A stretch of DNA of 64,000 nt from Buteo buteo (taxonomy: Eukaryota; Chordata; Aves; Accipitriformes; Accipitridae), in the NCBI RefSeq assembly GCF_964188355.1, contig NW_027439232.1:372001-436000 (forward strand). Reading direction: 5' to 3'. Shown one piece after another: positions 51,901 to 61,357 of this stretch (positions within the stretch are counted from its first letter, which is position 1; each line of letters starts with the position of its first letter). The notes under the pieces were generated by a model, which saw nothing but the letters and a program-made list of their open reading frames with translations, was not told the DNA's origin and searched no databases. The position numbers were made by a program, and so were the translations under genes.

Positions 51901-53479
51901 TAGGCGTTAGGGTTAGGGTTAGGAGTTATGGTTCGGGTTTGTATTAGGTTAGTTTTAAGGACTAAGGTTAGGCTTAGGGTTAACTTTGGGTTAGGGTTAT
52001 GATTAGGGTTAGGGTACGACCTAGGGCTAGGTTTAGGACTAGGGTTAGGGTTATGGTTAGGGTTTAGGGTTATGGTTAGGTTTGAGGGGTTAGTGTTTAG
52101 GGGTTAGGCTTAGGGTTCGGTTAACTGTTAGGGGTTAGGGGTTAGGGTTAGGTCTAAGTTTAGGGTTAGGGTTAGGTTTAGGGTAAGAGTTGGGGTTAGG
52201 GTTAATTTTAGGCTTAGGGTAAGAGTTTATGTTAGGTTTAGGGTTAGGTTAGGGTTAGGATTTAGGCTTAGGGTTTGTATTAGTCTAGTTTTAAGGGCTA
52301 AGCTTAGGCTTAGGTTTAAGTTTGGGTTAGGGTTAGGATTAGGGTTAAGGTACGACTTAGGGCTCGTGTTAGGGTTAGGTTTTAGGTTTATGGTTAGGGT
52401 TAGGGGTTAGGGGTTAGGCTTAGTGATTCGGTTATGGTTAGGTTTAGACGTTGGGGTTAGGGTTAAGGTTAGGGTTAGCGTTAGGTTTAGGGTTAGGGTT
52501 AGGGTTAGGGTAAGAGTTAGGGTTAGGGTAAGTGTTAGGGTTAGGGTTAGTAGTTAGTGTTAGGGTTTTTATTAGGTTAGTTTTAAGGGGTCATGTTAGT
52601 CATAGGGTTAAGGATGGGTTAGGTTAGGAGTAGCGTTAGGGTACGACTTAGGGCTAGGGTTAGGGTTAGGGCTACTGTTTAGGGTTATGATTAGGGTTAG
52701 GGGTTAGGCTTAGGGATTCAGTTACGGTTAGGGGTTAGGGGTTAGGTTTAGGGTTAAGTTTTGGGCTAGGGTTAATGTTAGGGTTAGGTTTTAGGGTTAG
52801 GTTTAGGGCTAGGCTTAGGGTTAGGGTTAGGCTTAGGGTTAGCATTAGTGTTAGGCTTAGGGTTAGTCTTAGGGTTAGGCTTAGGGTTAGGGTTAGGGTT
52901 AGGGTTTAGGGTTATGGGTAGTGTTAGGGGTTAGGGGTTAGGGTTAGGGCTAAGGTTAGGGTTAGGTTTAAGGCTAAGGTTAGGGTTAGAGTTACGGTTA
53001 GGTTTAGGGTTAGGCTTAGGGGTAGTCTTAGACTTAGGCTTAGGTATAGGGTTAGGGTTAGGGTTTAGGGTTCTGGTTAGGGTTCGGTTTTAGTGGTTAG
53101 GGGTTAGGTTTAGGGCTAGAGTTACGGTTAGGGGTTAGGGGTTAGGGTTAGGGCAAAGGCTAGGGTTAGGGCTAAGTTTAGGGTAAGAGTTAGGTTTAGG
53201 GTTAGGGTTAGTTTAGGGTTAGGGTTAGGAGTTAGGGTTAGGGTATGTAGTAGGTTTGTGTGAAGGGCTAAGGTTAGGTTTAGGGTTAAGGTTGCGTTAG
53301 GGTTAGCCTGAGGGTTAGGGCATGACTTAGGGCTAGGTTTAGGGTTAGGTTTAGGGTTAGGGTTTGGGTTATGGTTAGGGTTAGGGGTTAAATGTTAGGG
53401 GTTAGGCTTAGGTTTAGGGTTAGGGGTTATGTTTAGGGTTAGGGTAAGAGTTAGGGTTAGGGCTTCGTTTTTAGTTTTA

Positions 53480-53925
53480 AGTTCGTTTTTAGTGCTAAGA
53501 TTAGGCTTAGGGTTAAGGTTGGGTTAGGTTTAGGATTAGGGTTAGGATTCGAGTTCGGGCTAGGGGTACGGCTAGGGGTAGGGTTAGGGTTAGAAGTTAG
53601 GGTTATCGTTAGGGTTAGGGGTTAGGGTGTAGGGGGTAGGCTTAGGGTTAGTGGTTAGGCTTAGGTTTAGGGTTACGGTTAGCGCTTAGGGGTTAGGGTT
53701 AGGGCTAAGGTTAGGGTTAGGGTTAGGAGTGGGGCTAGGGTTAGGGTTAGGGTTATGCTTAGGCTTAGGCTTAGTGTTACTTTTAGGAGTTAGGGTTAGG
53801 CTTAGGGGTTAGGTTTGGTGTTCGTGTTAGGGTTAGGGTTAGGTGTTAGTGTTAGGGTAAGTAGTTAGGGTTAGGGTTTGTATTAGGTTAGTTTTAAGGA
53901 CTAAGGTTAGGCTTAGGGTTATCTG
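53480..53925 (+). repeat. Duplicated E-A block, copy 1
   Basis: Nearly identical to 61358-61803 at an offset of 7878 bp. Shared rare variants are AGAAGTTAGGGTTATCG, AGGGTGTAGGGGG and TTAGCGCTTAGGGG. Copy 2 lies beyond the 4286-bp ERV, so before that insertion the two were about 3.6 kb apart. Confidence 0.85.
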
Positions 53926-54502
53926 TGGGTTAGGGTTATGATTAGGGTTAGGGTACGACTTAGGGCTAGGGTTAGGCCTAGGGTTAGCGTTAGGCTTAGC
54001 CTTAGGCTTACGCTTAGTGTTACTCTTAGGGGTTATTGTTAGGCTTAGGGGTTAGGGTTAGTGTTAGGCTTAGGTTTAGGGTTAGGCGTTAGGGTTAGGG
54101 TTAGGGTTAGGAGTTAGGGTTAGGGTTTGTATTAGGTTAGTTTTAAGGACTAAGGTTAGGCTTAGGGTTAACTTTGGGTTAGGGTTATGATTAGGGTTAG
54201 GGTACGACTTAAGGCTAGGTTTAGGCCTAGGGATAGGGTTAGGGTTATGGTTAGGGTTTAGGGTTATGGTTAGGGTTAGGTGTTAGTGTTTTGGCGTTAG
54301 GCTTTGGGTTCGGTTTACTGTTAGGGTTTAGGGGTTAGGGTTAGGGCTAAGGTTAGGGTTAGGGTAAGAGTTAGGTTTAGGGTTAATGTTAGGCTTAGGG
54401 TAAGAGTTAGGGTTAGGGTTAGGGTTAGGATTTAGGGTTAGGGTTTGTATTAGTCTGTTTTTAAGGGCTAAGGTTAGGCTTAGGTTTGAATTTGGGTTAG
54501 GG

Positions 54503-54507
54503 TTAGG
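54503..54507. repeat. Target-site duplication left of ERV (TTAGG)
   Basis: TTAGG directly precedes the LTR and is repeated at 58794-58798. A sixth base does not match, so the duplication is 5 bp. Confidence 0.8.
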
Positions 54508-55050
54508 TGTCGTGGTTTAACCCCAGCCAGCAACTAAGCACCATGCAGCCGCTCACTCACTTCCCCCCCATCCAGTGGGATGGGGGAGAAAATCAGGAAA
54601 AGAAGTAAAACTCCTGGGTTGAGATAAGAACGGTTTAATAGAACAGAAAAGAAGAAACTAATAATGATAATGATAACACTAATAAAATGACAACAGTAAG
54701 TAATAAAAGGATTGAAATGTACAAATGATGCACAGGGCAATTGCTCACCACCCGCCGACCGACACCCAGCCAGTCCCCGAGCGGCCAAAAAAAAAAACTG
54801 CCTCCCCCCCCTTCCCAGTTCCTAAACTAGATGGGACGTCACATGGTATGGAATACACCGTTGGCCAGTTTGGGTCAGGTGCCCTGGCTGGGCATGAGAA
54901 GCTGAAAATCCTTGACTATAGTCTAAACACTACTGAGCAACAACTGAAAACATCAGTGTTATCAACATTCTTCACATACTGAACTCAAAACATAGCACTG
55001 TACCAGCTACTAGGAAGACAGTTAACTCCATCCCGGCTGAAACCAGGACA
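54508..55050 (-). repeat. 3' LTR of the ERV
   Basis: 543 bp. Read on minus it starts TGTCCTGG and ends CCACGACA, giving a TGTC/GACA terminal inverted repeat. An ATTAAA polyadenylation signal lies at 54634-54639 (minus). No TATAAA is visible. A TGACGT half-site (CRE-like) lies near 54835. The small open frames inside it occur in both LTRs and are not genes. Confidence 0.95.
54634..54639 (-). terminator. Polyadenylation signal (ATTAAA) in the 3' LTR
   Basis: Read on minus as ATTAAACCGTTC. The matching site in the 5' LTR is 58377-58382. Confidence 0.55.
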
Positions 55051-55583
55051 GTATCCACCCCTTATTCTATACTATTGACGTCATGCTCAGTTCCCATACC
55101 TTTAGTTACATTCTGATCAATCATCACCACCTTTCCATCCCTTTGAGACATATGAACAATGATATATATATATATATAAAAGTATATACACACAGAGATA
55201 TCAGTTCTTTAGTTCATGGGTTACGTTCATAAAATGTTTGAGTTCATTTAGTTTCCGACTCTGGGCTCCATCTGTCATACCAGTCTGTCTGGGCAGGAGG
55301 GATGGTGCAAAGTCCTCTCAGTCGGTAGAGCAGAATTGGGCTTCTGTGCGGTGTGAGGAGCAGATGACATTTGATGCAGCAGGAGGATGGTGTGCACCGT
55401 TGGATTGTTGTATGCTGGAGTCAGTTCTGGTTCCACCTCTACGGCGCTTTGCTCAGTTTTATCACAGTTCTTTCTTGCTTGATCCAAGTGATTCTTACTA
55501 TAGTACTATGGATATAGCATATAACAATTATAGTAATGATAACATACAGTAGCAGGGTTATATAGCAACTAATATCATACAGT
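55051..55583 (-). other. ERV 3' non-coding region with weak polypurine tract
   Basis: This lies between the pol stop and the 3' LTR. Read on minus, AAGGGGTGGA (55054-55063) sits three bases from the LTR and is the only polypurine-tract candidate; it is short and interrupted. The region also holds a TGACGTCA palindrome at 55076-55083 and an (AT) microsatellite at 55162-55178. A 70-codon minus frame at 55275-55487 matches nothing I recognise. No env-like protein is visible. Confidence 0.6.
55162..55178. repeat. (AT)n microsatellite
   Basis: Eight AT units within the ERV 3' non-coding region, followed by TAAAAGTATATACACACA. Confidence 0.9.
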
Positions 55584-58157
55584 TTAATTCTGGCTATTTT
55601 CACCTAAAATCAAATCCCCTTGAGGCACACATCGGACTTCCCCATCTTTTCGCATCACCCACCAAGTGCACCCAGGCCCTTGAGCAAAAGCAATCCCACG
55701 AATGGGTTTACCTTTGCCTGAGGCAGGAGTAACCCAGACTGTTTTCCCTAACATGTTTTTCATGTGCACTACAGGGACTTTATCCCCTTCTACAGTATGT
55801 AAAAATTCTGATTGGGCAGGGCCACTCCGATTGGCAGATCCTCTGGTGTTGACTAACCAGGTGGCTTTTGCTAAATGTGTATCCCAATGTTTGAAGGTTC
55901 CACCCCCCATTGCTCTCAATGTAGTCTTTAACAGTCCATTGTATCGCTCAATTTTCCCAGAGGCTGGTGCATGATAGGGGATATGATACACCCACTCAAT
56001 GCCATGCTCTTTGGCCCAGGTGTTTATGAGGTTGTTTCGGAAATGAGTCCCATTGTCTGACTCAATTCTTTCTGGGGTGCCATGTCGCCACAAGACCTGC
56101 TTCTCAAGGCCCAGGATAGTGTTCCGGGCAGTGGCATGGGGTACAGAGTATGTTTCCAGCCATCTGGTGGTTGTTTCCACCATTGTCAGCACATAGCGCT
56201 TGCCTTGGCGAGTTTGTGGGAGTGTGATATAGTCAATCTGCCAGGCTTCCCCAAATTTATATTTCAGCCATCGCCCTCCATACCACAGGGGCTTTAACCG
56301 CTTGGCTTGCTTAATTGCAGCACATGTTTCACATTCATGGATAACCTGTGCGATAGTGTCCATGGTCAGGTCCACCCCTCGGTCTCGAGCCCATCTATAT
56401 GTTGCATCTCTTCCCTGATGGCCTGAAGTATCATGGGCCCACCGAGCCATAAATAGCTCACCCTTCTGTTGCCAGTCCAGGTCCACCTGAGCCACTTCAA
56501 TCTTGGCAGCCTGATCCACCTGTTCGTTGTTCCGATGTTCTTCAGTGGCCCGACCCTTGGGTACGTGAGCATCTACATGACGTACTTTTACAACCAGATT
56601 CTCTAACCGGGACGCAATATCTTGCCACAGTGCCGCAGCCCAAATGGGTTTACCTCTGCGCTGCCAGTTGCTCTGCTTCCATTGCTGTAACCACCCCCAC
56701 AGGGCATTTGCCACCATCCATGAGTCAGTATAGAGATAGAGCACTGGCCACTTTTCTCTTTCAGCAATATCTAATGCTAGCTGGATGGCTTTCACCTCTG
56801 CAAACTGACTCGATTCACCCTCTCCTTCAGCGGTTTCTGCAACTTGTCGTGTGGGACTCCATACAGCAGCCTTCCACCTCCGATGCTTTCCCACGATGCG
56901 GCAGGACCCATCAGTGAACAGGGCATATTGCCTCTCATTTTCTGGCAGTTTATTATACAGCGGGGCCTCTTCAGCCCGTGCCACCTCCTCCTCTGGCGAC
57001 ATTCCAAAATCTTTGCCTTCTGGCCAGTCCGTGATCACTTCTAAAATTCCTGGGCGACTGGGGTTTCCTATGCGAGCCCGTTGTGTGATCAATGCGATCC
57101 ACTTACTCCACGTGGCGTCAGTTGCGTGATGTGTAGAGGAGACCCTCCCTTTGAACATCCAGCCCAGCACTGGCAGTCGGGGTGCTAAGAGGAGCTGTGT
57201 CTCAGTACCAAATACTTCTGAGGTGGCTCGAACTCCTTCATACGCTGCCAATATCTCTTTTTCAGTTGGGGTATAGCGAGCCTCGGATCCTCGATATCCT
57301 CGACTCCAGAACCCCAGGGGTCGGCCTCGGGTCTCCCCAGGTGCTTTCTGCCAGAGGCTCCAGGTAGGGCCATTCTCCCCAGCTGCAGTATAGAGCACAT
57401 TTTTAACATCTTGTCCTGTCCGGACTGGTCCAAGGGCTACGGCATGAACAATCTCCCGTTTAATTTGTTCAAAGGCTTGTTGTTGTTCAGGGCCCCATTT
57501 AAAATCATTCTTCTTCCGGGTCACTTGATAGAGAGGGCTTACAATCAAACTGTAATTTGGAATATGCATTCTCCAAAACCCCACGACACCTAGGAAGGCC
57601 TGTGTGTCCTTTTTATTAGTCGGGGGAGACATAGCTGCTATTTTATTAATCACATCCATTGGGATCTGACGACGTCCATCTTGCCATTTTATTCCCAAAA
57701 ACTGGATCTCCTGTGCAGGTCCCTTGACCTTACTTTCTTTTATGGCAAAACCGGCTTCCAGAAGGATTTGGATTATTTTCTTCCCTTTCTCAAAAACTTC
57801 TTCTGCCGTGTTGCCCCATATGATGATGTCATCAATGTATTGCAGGTGTCCCGGAGCTTCACCCTTTTCCAGTGCAGTCTGGATTAGTCCATGGCAAATG
57901 GTATAGTTATTAATAGTTTCCCACAAACGGCTCCCACAGTATAAAGGTGACAATGCTAAGTGCAAATACCGGATTAATCCCACAGCTGATGACTTTAGCA
58001 TACCATAAACCAGAGTTATACCATACATCAAAGCGAAAACCTTAATCCACCTCCCACGGATGATAAGCAGTAGAAGAGGAACTACATACAGCAAGCGAGG
58101 AGATACATAACAGAGCCTTAAAAACCAGAGCAACAACTCTAATACATAAATCAACAT
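55584..58157 (-). CDS. pol: Truncated ERV Pol: partial RT, RNase H and integrase (857 codons)
   Basis: A single uninterrupted frame. Residues 1-80 are not reverse transcriptase: they are strongly hydrophobic, with probable membrane segments at about 1-33 and 40-55. RT similarity starts near residue 84 (TICHGL) and includes the YIDD motif at 107-110, but everything upstream of it, including the first catalytic aspartate, is absent, so polymerase activity is not expected. A thumb/connection region follows (about 115-400). RNase H has D416, E454, D478 and D548. Integrase has an H575-H580...C609-C612 zinc site, then D642, D701 and E737 with the DD35E spacing, and a C-terminal tail to 857. RNase H and integrase look complete by motif. 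The reading frame stays open across the deletion. The ATG at 58157 is the first in frame, 68 bp after the primer-binding site. Gag and protease are missing. An enzyme of this kind normally acts in the retroviral core and preintegration complex. Confidence 0.93.
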   Translation of the reverse strand: MLIYVLELLLWFLRLCYVSPRLLYVVPLLLLIIRGRWIKVFALMYGITLVYGMLKSSAVGLIRYLHLALSPLYCGSRLWETINNYTICHGLIQTALEKGEAPGHLQYIDDIIIWGNTAEEVFEKGKKIIQILLEAGFAIKESKVKGPAQEIQFLGIKWQDGRRQIPMDVINKIAAMSPPTNKKDTQAFLGVVGFWRMHIPNYSLIVSPLYQVTRKKNDFKWGPEQQQAFEQIKREIVHAVALGPVRTGQDVKNVLYTAAGENGPTWSLWQKAPGETRGRPLGFWSRGYRGSEARYTPTEKEILAAYEGVRATSEVFGTETQLLLAPRLPVLGWMFKGRVSSTHHATDATWSKWIALITQRARIGNPSRPGILEVITDWPEGKDFGMSPEEEVARAEEAPLYNKLPENERQYALFTDGSCRIVGKHRRWKAAVWSPTRQVAETAEGEGESSQFAEVKAIQLALDIAEREKWPVLYLYTDSWMVANALWGWLQQWKQSNWQRRGKPIWAAALWQDIASRLENLVVKVRHVDAHVPKGRATEEHRNNEQVDQAAKIEVAQVDLDWQQKGELFMARWAHDTSGHQGRDATYRWARDRGVDLTMDTIAQVIHECETCAAIKQAKRLKPLWYGGRWLKYKFGEAWQIDYITLPQTRQGKRYVLTMVETTTRWLETYSVPHATARNTILGLEKQVLWRHGTPERIESDNGTHFRNNLINTWAKEHGIEWVYHIPYHAPASGKIERYNGLLKTTLRAMGGGTFKHWDTHLAKATWLVNTRGSANRSGPAQSEFLHTVEGDKVPVVHMKNMLGKTVWVTPASGKGKPIRGIAFAQGPGCTWWVMRKDGEVRCVPQGDLILGENSQN

Positions 58158-58225
58158 AATGAATGCTTAGAACAAATCTGTTTTAACGAGCTCTGGTCAG
58201 GTCTGTCGTTATCTCAACCCTTCGT
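58158..58225 (-). other. ERV leader between primer-binding site and pol ATG
   Basis: 68 bp of untranslated leader in sense orientation. The splice donor and packaging signal expected between the primer-binding site and gag cannot be identified in so short a stretch. Confidence 0.6.
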
Positions 58226-58243
58226 GCCCCACGTTGGGCGCCA
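58226..58243 (-). promoter_or_regulatory. tRNA primer-binding site, Lys(1,2) type
   Basis: Read on minus, the 18 bases TGGCGCCCAACGTGGGGC match the complement of the 3' end of vertebrate tRNA-Lys(1,2), the primer also used by Mason-Pfizer and visna viruses. It begins 7 bp inside the 5' LTR edge (spacer GTCCTTT). The intact site supports the minus orientation and shows that the start signal for reverse transcription is preserved. Confidence 0.9.
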
Positions 58244-58250
58244 AAAGGAC

Positions 58251-58793
58251 TGTCGTGGTTTAACCCCAGCCAGCAACTAAGCACCACGCAGCCGCTCACT
58301 CACTTCCCCCCCATCCAGTGGGATGGGGGAGAAAATCAGGAAAAGAAGTAAAACTCCTGGGTTGAGATAAGAACGGTTTAATAGAACAGAAAAGAAGAAA
58401 CTAATAATGATAATGATAACACTAATAAAATGACAACAGTAAGTAATAAAAGGATTGAAATGTACAAATGATGCACAGGGCAATTGCTCACCACCCGCCG
58501 ACCGACACCCAGCCAGTCCCCGAGCGGCCAAAAAAAAAAACTGCCTCCCCCCCCTTCCCAGTTCCTAAACTAGATGGGACGTCACATGGTATGGAATACA
58601 CCGTTGGCCAGTTTGGGTCAGGTGCCCTGGCTGGGCATGAGAAGCTGAAAATCCTTGACTATAGTCTAAACACTACTGAGCAACAACTGAAAACATCAGT
58701 GTTATCAACATTCTTCACATACTGAACTCAAAACATAGCACTGTACCAGCTACTAGGAAGACAGTTAACTCCATCCCGGCTGAAACCAGGACA
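58251..58793 (-). repeat. 5' LTR of the ERV
   Basis: 543 bp, the same as the 3' LTR at 54508-55050 except for C at 58287. It drives transcription leftward. The ATTAAA signal is at 58377-58382 on minus. Confidence 0.95.
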
Positions 58794-58798
58794 TTAGG
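58794..58798. repeat. Target-site duplication right of ERV (TTAGG)
   Basis: Second copy of the 5-bp target duplication. The following ATTAGGGTTAAGGTACGAC is the normal continuation of a type-B monomer. Confidence 0.8.
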
Positions 58799-61357
58799 AT
58801 TAGGGTTAAGGTACGACTTAGGTCTAGGGTTAGGCCTAGGGTTAGGGTTAGCGTTAGGTTTTAGGCTTATGGTTAGGGTTAGGGGTTAGGGGTTAGGCTT
58901 AGGGTTAGGGTTACGGTTAGGGTTAGGGTTTGGGGTTAGGGCTAAGGTTAGGGTTAGCGTTAGGTCTAGGGTTAGGGTTAGGGTAAGAGTTATGGTTAGG
59001 GTAAGTTTTAGGGTTAGGCTTAGGGTTAGGAGTTAGTGTTAGGGTTTGCATTAGGTCAATTTTAAGGGCTCATGTTAGGCATAGGTTTAAGGATGGGTTA
59101 GGTTAGGATTATGGTTAGGTTACGACTTAGGGCTAGGGTTAGGTTTAGGGCTACTGTTTAGGGTTATGGTTAGGGTTAGGGGTTAGGCTTAGGGATTCGG
59201 TTACGGGTAGGGGTTAGGGCTAAGGTTTGGGTTAGGGTTATTGTTAGGGCTACGGCTAGGTTTAGGGTTAGGTTTTAGGGTTAGGTTTAGGGTTAAGTTT
59301 TGGGTTAGGGTTAGGGTTAGGGCTAGGGTTAATGTTAGGGTTAGGTTTTAAGGTTAGGTTTAGGGCTAGGCTTAGGGTTAGGGTTAGGCTGAGTGTTAGC
59401 GGTAGTGTTAAGATTAGGGTTAGGCTTAGGTTTAGGGTTAGGCTTAGGGTTAGGGTTATGGTTAATATTAAGGGTTAGCGGTTAGCGGTTAGGTTTAGGG
59501 TTAGGTTTACGGTTAGGGTTAGGGTTAAGTTTAGGGTTATGGTTAAGGTTAAGGTTAGGGTAAGAGGGTTACGGTTAGGTTTAGGGTTATGCTTAGGGTT
59601 AGTCTTAGGCTTAGGCTTAGGTTTAGGGTTAGGGTTAGAGTAAGGGTTAGGTTTAGGGGTTATGTGTTTGCTTTAGGGCTGGGGTTACAGTTAGGGGTTA
59701 GGGCTTAGGGTTAGGGCAAAGGTTAGGGTTAGGGTTAGGTCTAAGTTAGGGTAAGAGTTAGGTTTAGGGTTAGGCTTAGTTTAGGGTTAGGGTTAGAAGT
59801 TAGTTTTAGGGTATGTAGTAGGTTAGTTTTAAGGGCTAAGGTTAGGCTTAGGGTTAAGGTTGTGTTAGGGTTAGCATGAGGTTTAGGGCAAGATTTAGGG
59901 CTAGGGTTAGGGTTAGGTTGAGGGTTAGGGTTAGTGTTAAGGTTTGGTTTAGGTTTAGGGTTAGGGCTAGGTTTAGGGTTAGGGTTAGGTTTTAGGGTTA
60001 GGTTTAGGGCTAGGCTTAAGGTTAGCATTAGTCTAAGTGTTAGCGTCAGTGTTAGGCTTAGCATTAGGCTTAGGGTTAGGCTTAGGGTTAGGATTAGGCT
60101 TATGGTTAGGGTTTAGGGTTATGGTTAGTGTTAGGGGTTAGGGGCTAGGGGTTAGGTTTAGGGTTAGGTTTACGGTTAGGTGTTAGGGGTTAGGGTTAGG
60201 GCTAAGGTTAGGCTTATTGTTGAGGCTAAGGTTAGGGTAAGAGTTAGGGTTACGGTTAGGTGTAGGGTTACTCTTAGGTTTAGTCTTAGGCTTAGGCTTA
60301 GGTTTATGGTTAGGGTTTGTTTTTTGTTTTAAGGTTAGGGTTGGGGTTAGGGGTTAGCGGTTATGTTTAGGGCTAGGGTTACGGTTAGGGGTTAGGGTTA
60401 GGGCAAAGGTTAGGTTTATGGCTAAGTTTAGGGTAAGAGTTAGGTTTAGGGTTAGGGTTAGTTTAGGGTTAGGGTTAGGAGTTAGGGTTACGGTATGTAA
60501 CATGTTAGTTTTAAAGGGCTAAGGTTAGGCATAGGGTTAAGGATGGGTTAGGTTAGGATTAGAGTTAGGGTACGACTTAGGGCTAGTGTTAGGGTTAGGG
60601 CTACTGTTTAGGGTTATGGTTAGGGTTAGGGGTTAGACTTAGGGATTCGGTTACGGTTAGGGGTTAGGGTTAGGGTTAAGTTTTGGGTTAGGGTTCGGGC
60701 TAGGTCTAGGCTTAGGGTTAGGGTTAGGCTTAGGGTTAGCGTTAGTGTTAGGATTAGGTTTAGGGTTAGGGTTAGGTTTTATGGTTATGGTTAGTGCTAG
60801 GGGTTGGGGTCTAGGGGTTAGGTTTAGGGTTATGTTTACGGTTAGGTGTTAGGGGTTAGGGTTAGGGCTAAGGTTAGGGTTAGTGTTAAGGCTAAGTTGA
60901 GGGTAAGAGATAGGGTTACGGTTAGGTTTAGGGTTAGGCTTAGTGTGAGTATCAGTCTTAGGCTTAGGTTTAGGGTTTAGGGTTAAGTTTAGGGATAGGG
61001 GTTAGGTTTAGGGCTAGTGTTACGGTTAGGGGTTAGGGGTTAAGGTTAGGGCAAAGGTTAGGGTTAGGGTTAGGGCTAAGTTTAGGGTAAGAGTTAGGTT
61101 TAGGGTTAGGCTGAGTTTAGGGTTAGGGTTAGGAGTTAGTGTTAGGGTATGTAGTAGGTTAGTTTTAAGGGCTAAGGTTAGGCTTAGGGTTACGGTTTGG
61201 GTTATGGTTAGCATTAGGGTTAGGGCACGACTTAGGGCTAGGGTTAGTGTTAGGTTTAGGGTTAGGGTTTGAGTTATGGTTAGAGGTTAAATGTTAGGGG
61301 TTAGGTTTAGGGTTAGGGTTAGGGTAAGAGTTAGGGGTAGGGCTAGGTTTTGTATTA

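Larger units (their letters stand above)
31982..54507 (+). repeat. Degenerate telomere-like higher-order array, segment 2
   Basis: Continuation of the array with the same five monomer types. Approximate landmarks are C32174 D32728 E32972 A33368 B33659 C33977 D34593 E34830 A35165 B35456 C35727 D36487 E36729 A37085 A37527 A37745 B38079 C38380 A38610 B38940 D39255 A39620 B39955 C40235 D41100 A41450 B41785 C42085 D42736 D42931 A43285 B43595 C43930 D44650 A44870 A45165 B45490 C45780 E46205 A46555 B46890 D47580 E47820 A48030 A48290 B48560 D49290 A49705 B49970 B50290 C50610 D51117 E51355 A51705 A51955 B52285 C52580 D53255 E53490 A53890 A54135 B54465. The D-E-A-B-C order is kept, with E or B often lost and A often doubled. 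Perfect hexamer runs are short, about five at most where I looked. No gene is seen. Confidence 0.9.
54508..58793 (-). mobile_element. Deleted endogenous retrovirus with two LTRs (4286 bp)
   Basis: A complete LTR-to-LTR insertion in minus orientation: 5' LTR 58251-58793, primer-binding site 58226-58243, a short leader, a truncated pol frame 55584-58157, about 530 bp of 3' non-coding sequence, and 3' LTR 54508-55050. The LTRs are each 543 bp and I found a single difference (T at 54544, C at 58287), so the insertion is young. The internal region is only 3200 bp; gag, protease and the front of reverse transcriptase are gone and no env is seen. The 5-bp TTAGG duplication suits an ERVL or gamma-like integrase rather than ERVK. 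Deleting the element and one TTAGG restores the type-B monomer sequence. From memory, the LTR ends (TGTCCTGGTTTCAGC, AAACCACGACA) belong to an abundant bird ERV family; the exact name needs a library search. Confidence 0.95.

Noticed and set aside
54534..54982. Short frames inside the LTRs (also at 58277-58725)
   Set aside because: They are present in both LTRs as part of the same sequence, with no known product and with low-complexity hydrophobic stretches.
55238..55552. 104-codon + frame in the ERV 3' region
   Set aside because: It is antisense to the element and overlaps another frame on minus. No recognisable domain.
55051..55583. env gene remnant in the ERV
   Set aside because: No signal peptide, cleavage site, fusion peptide or transmembrane pattern could be found, and the only minus frame (70 codons) has no recognisable feature.
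55702..57906. Several short + and minus frames overlapping pol
   Set aside because: They are shadows of the 857-codon frame.
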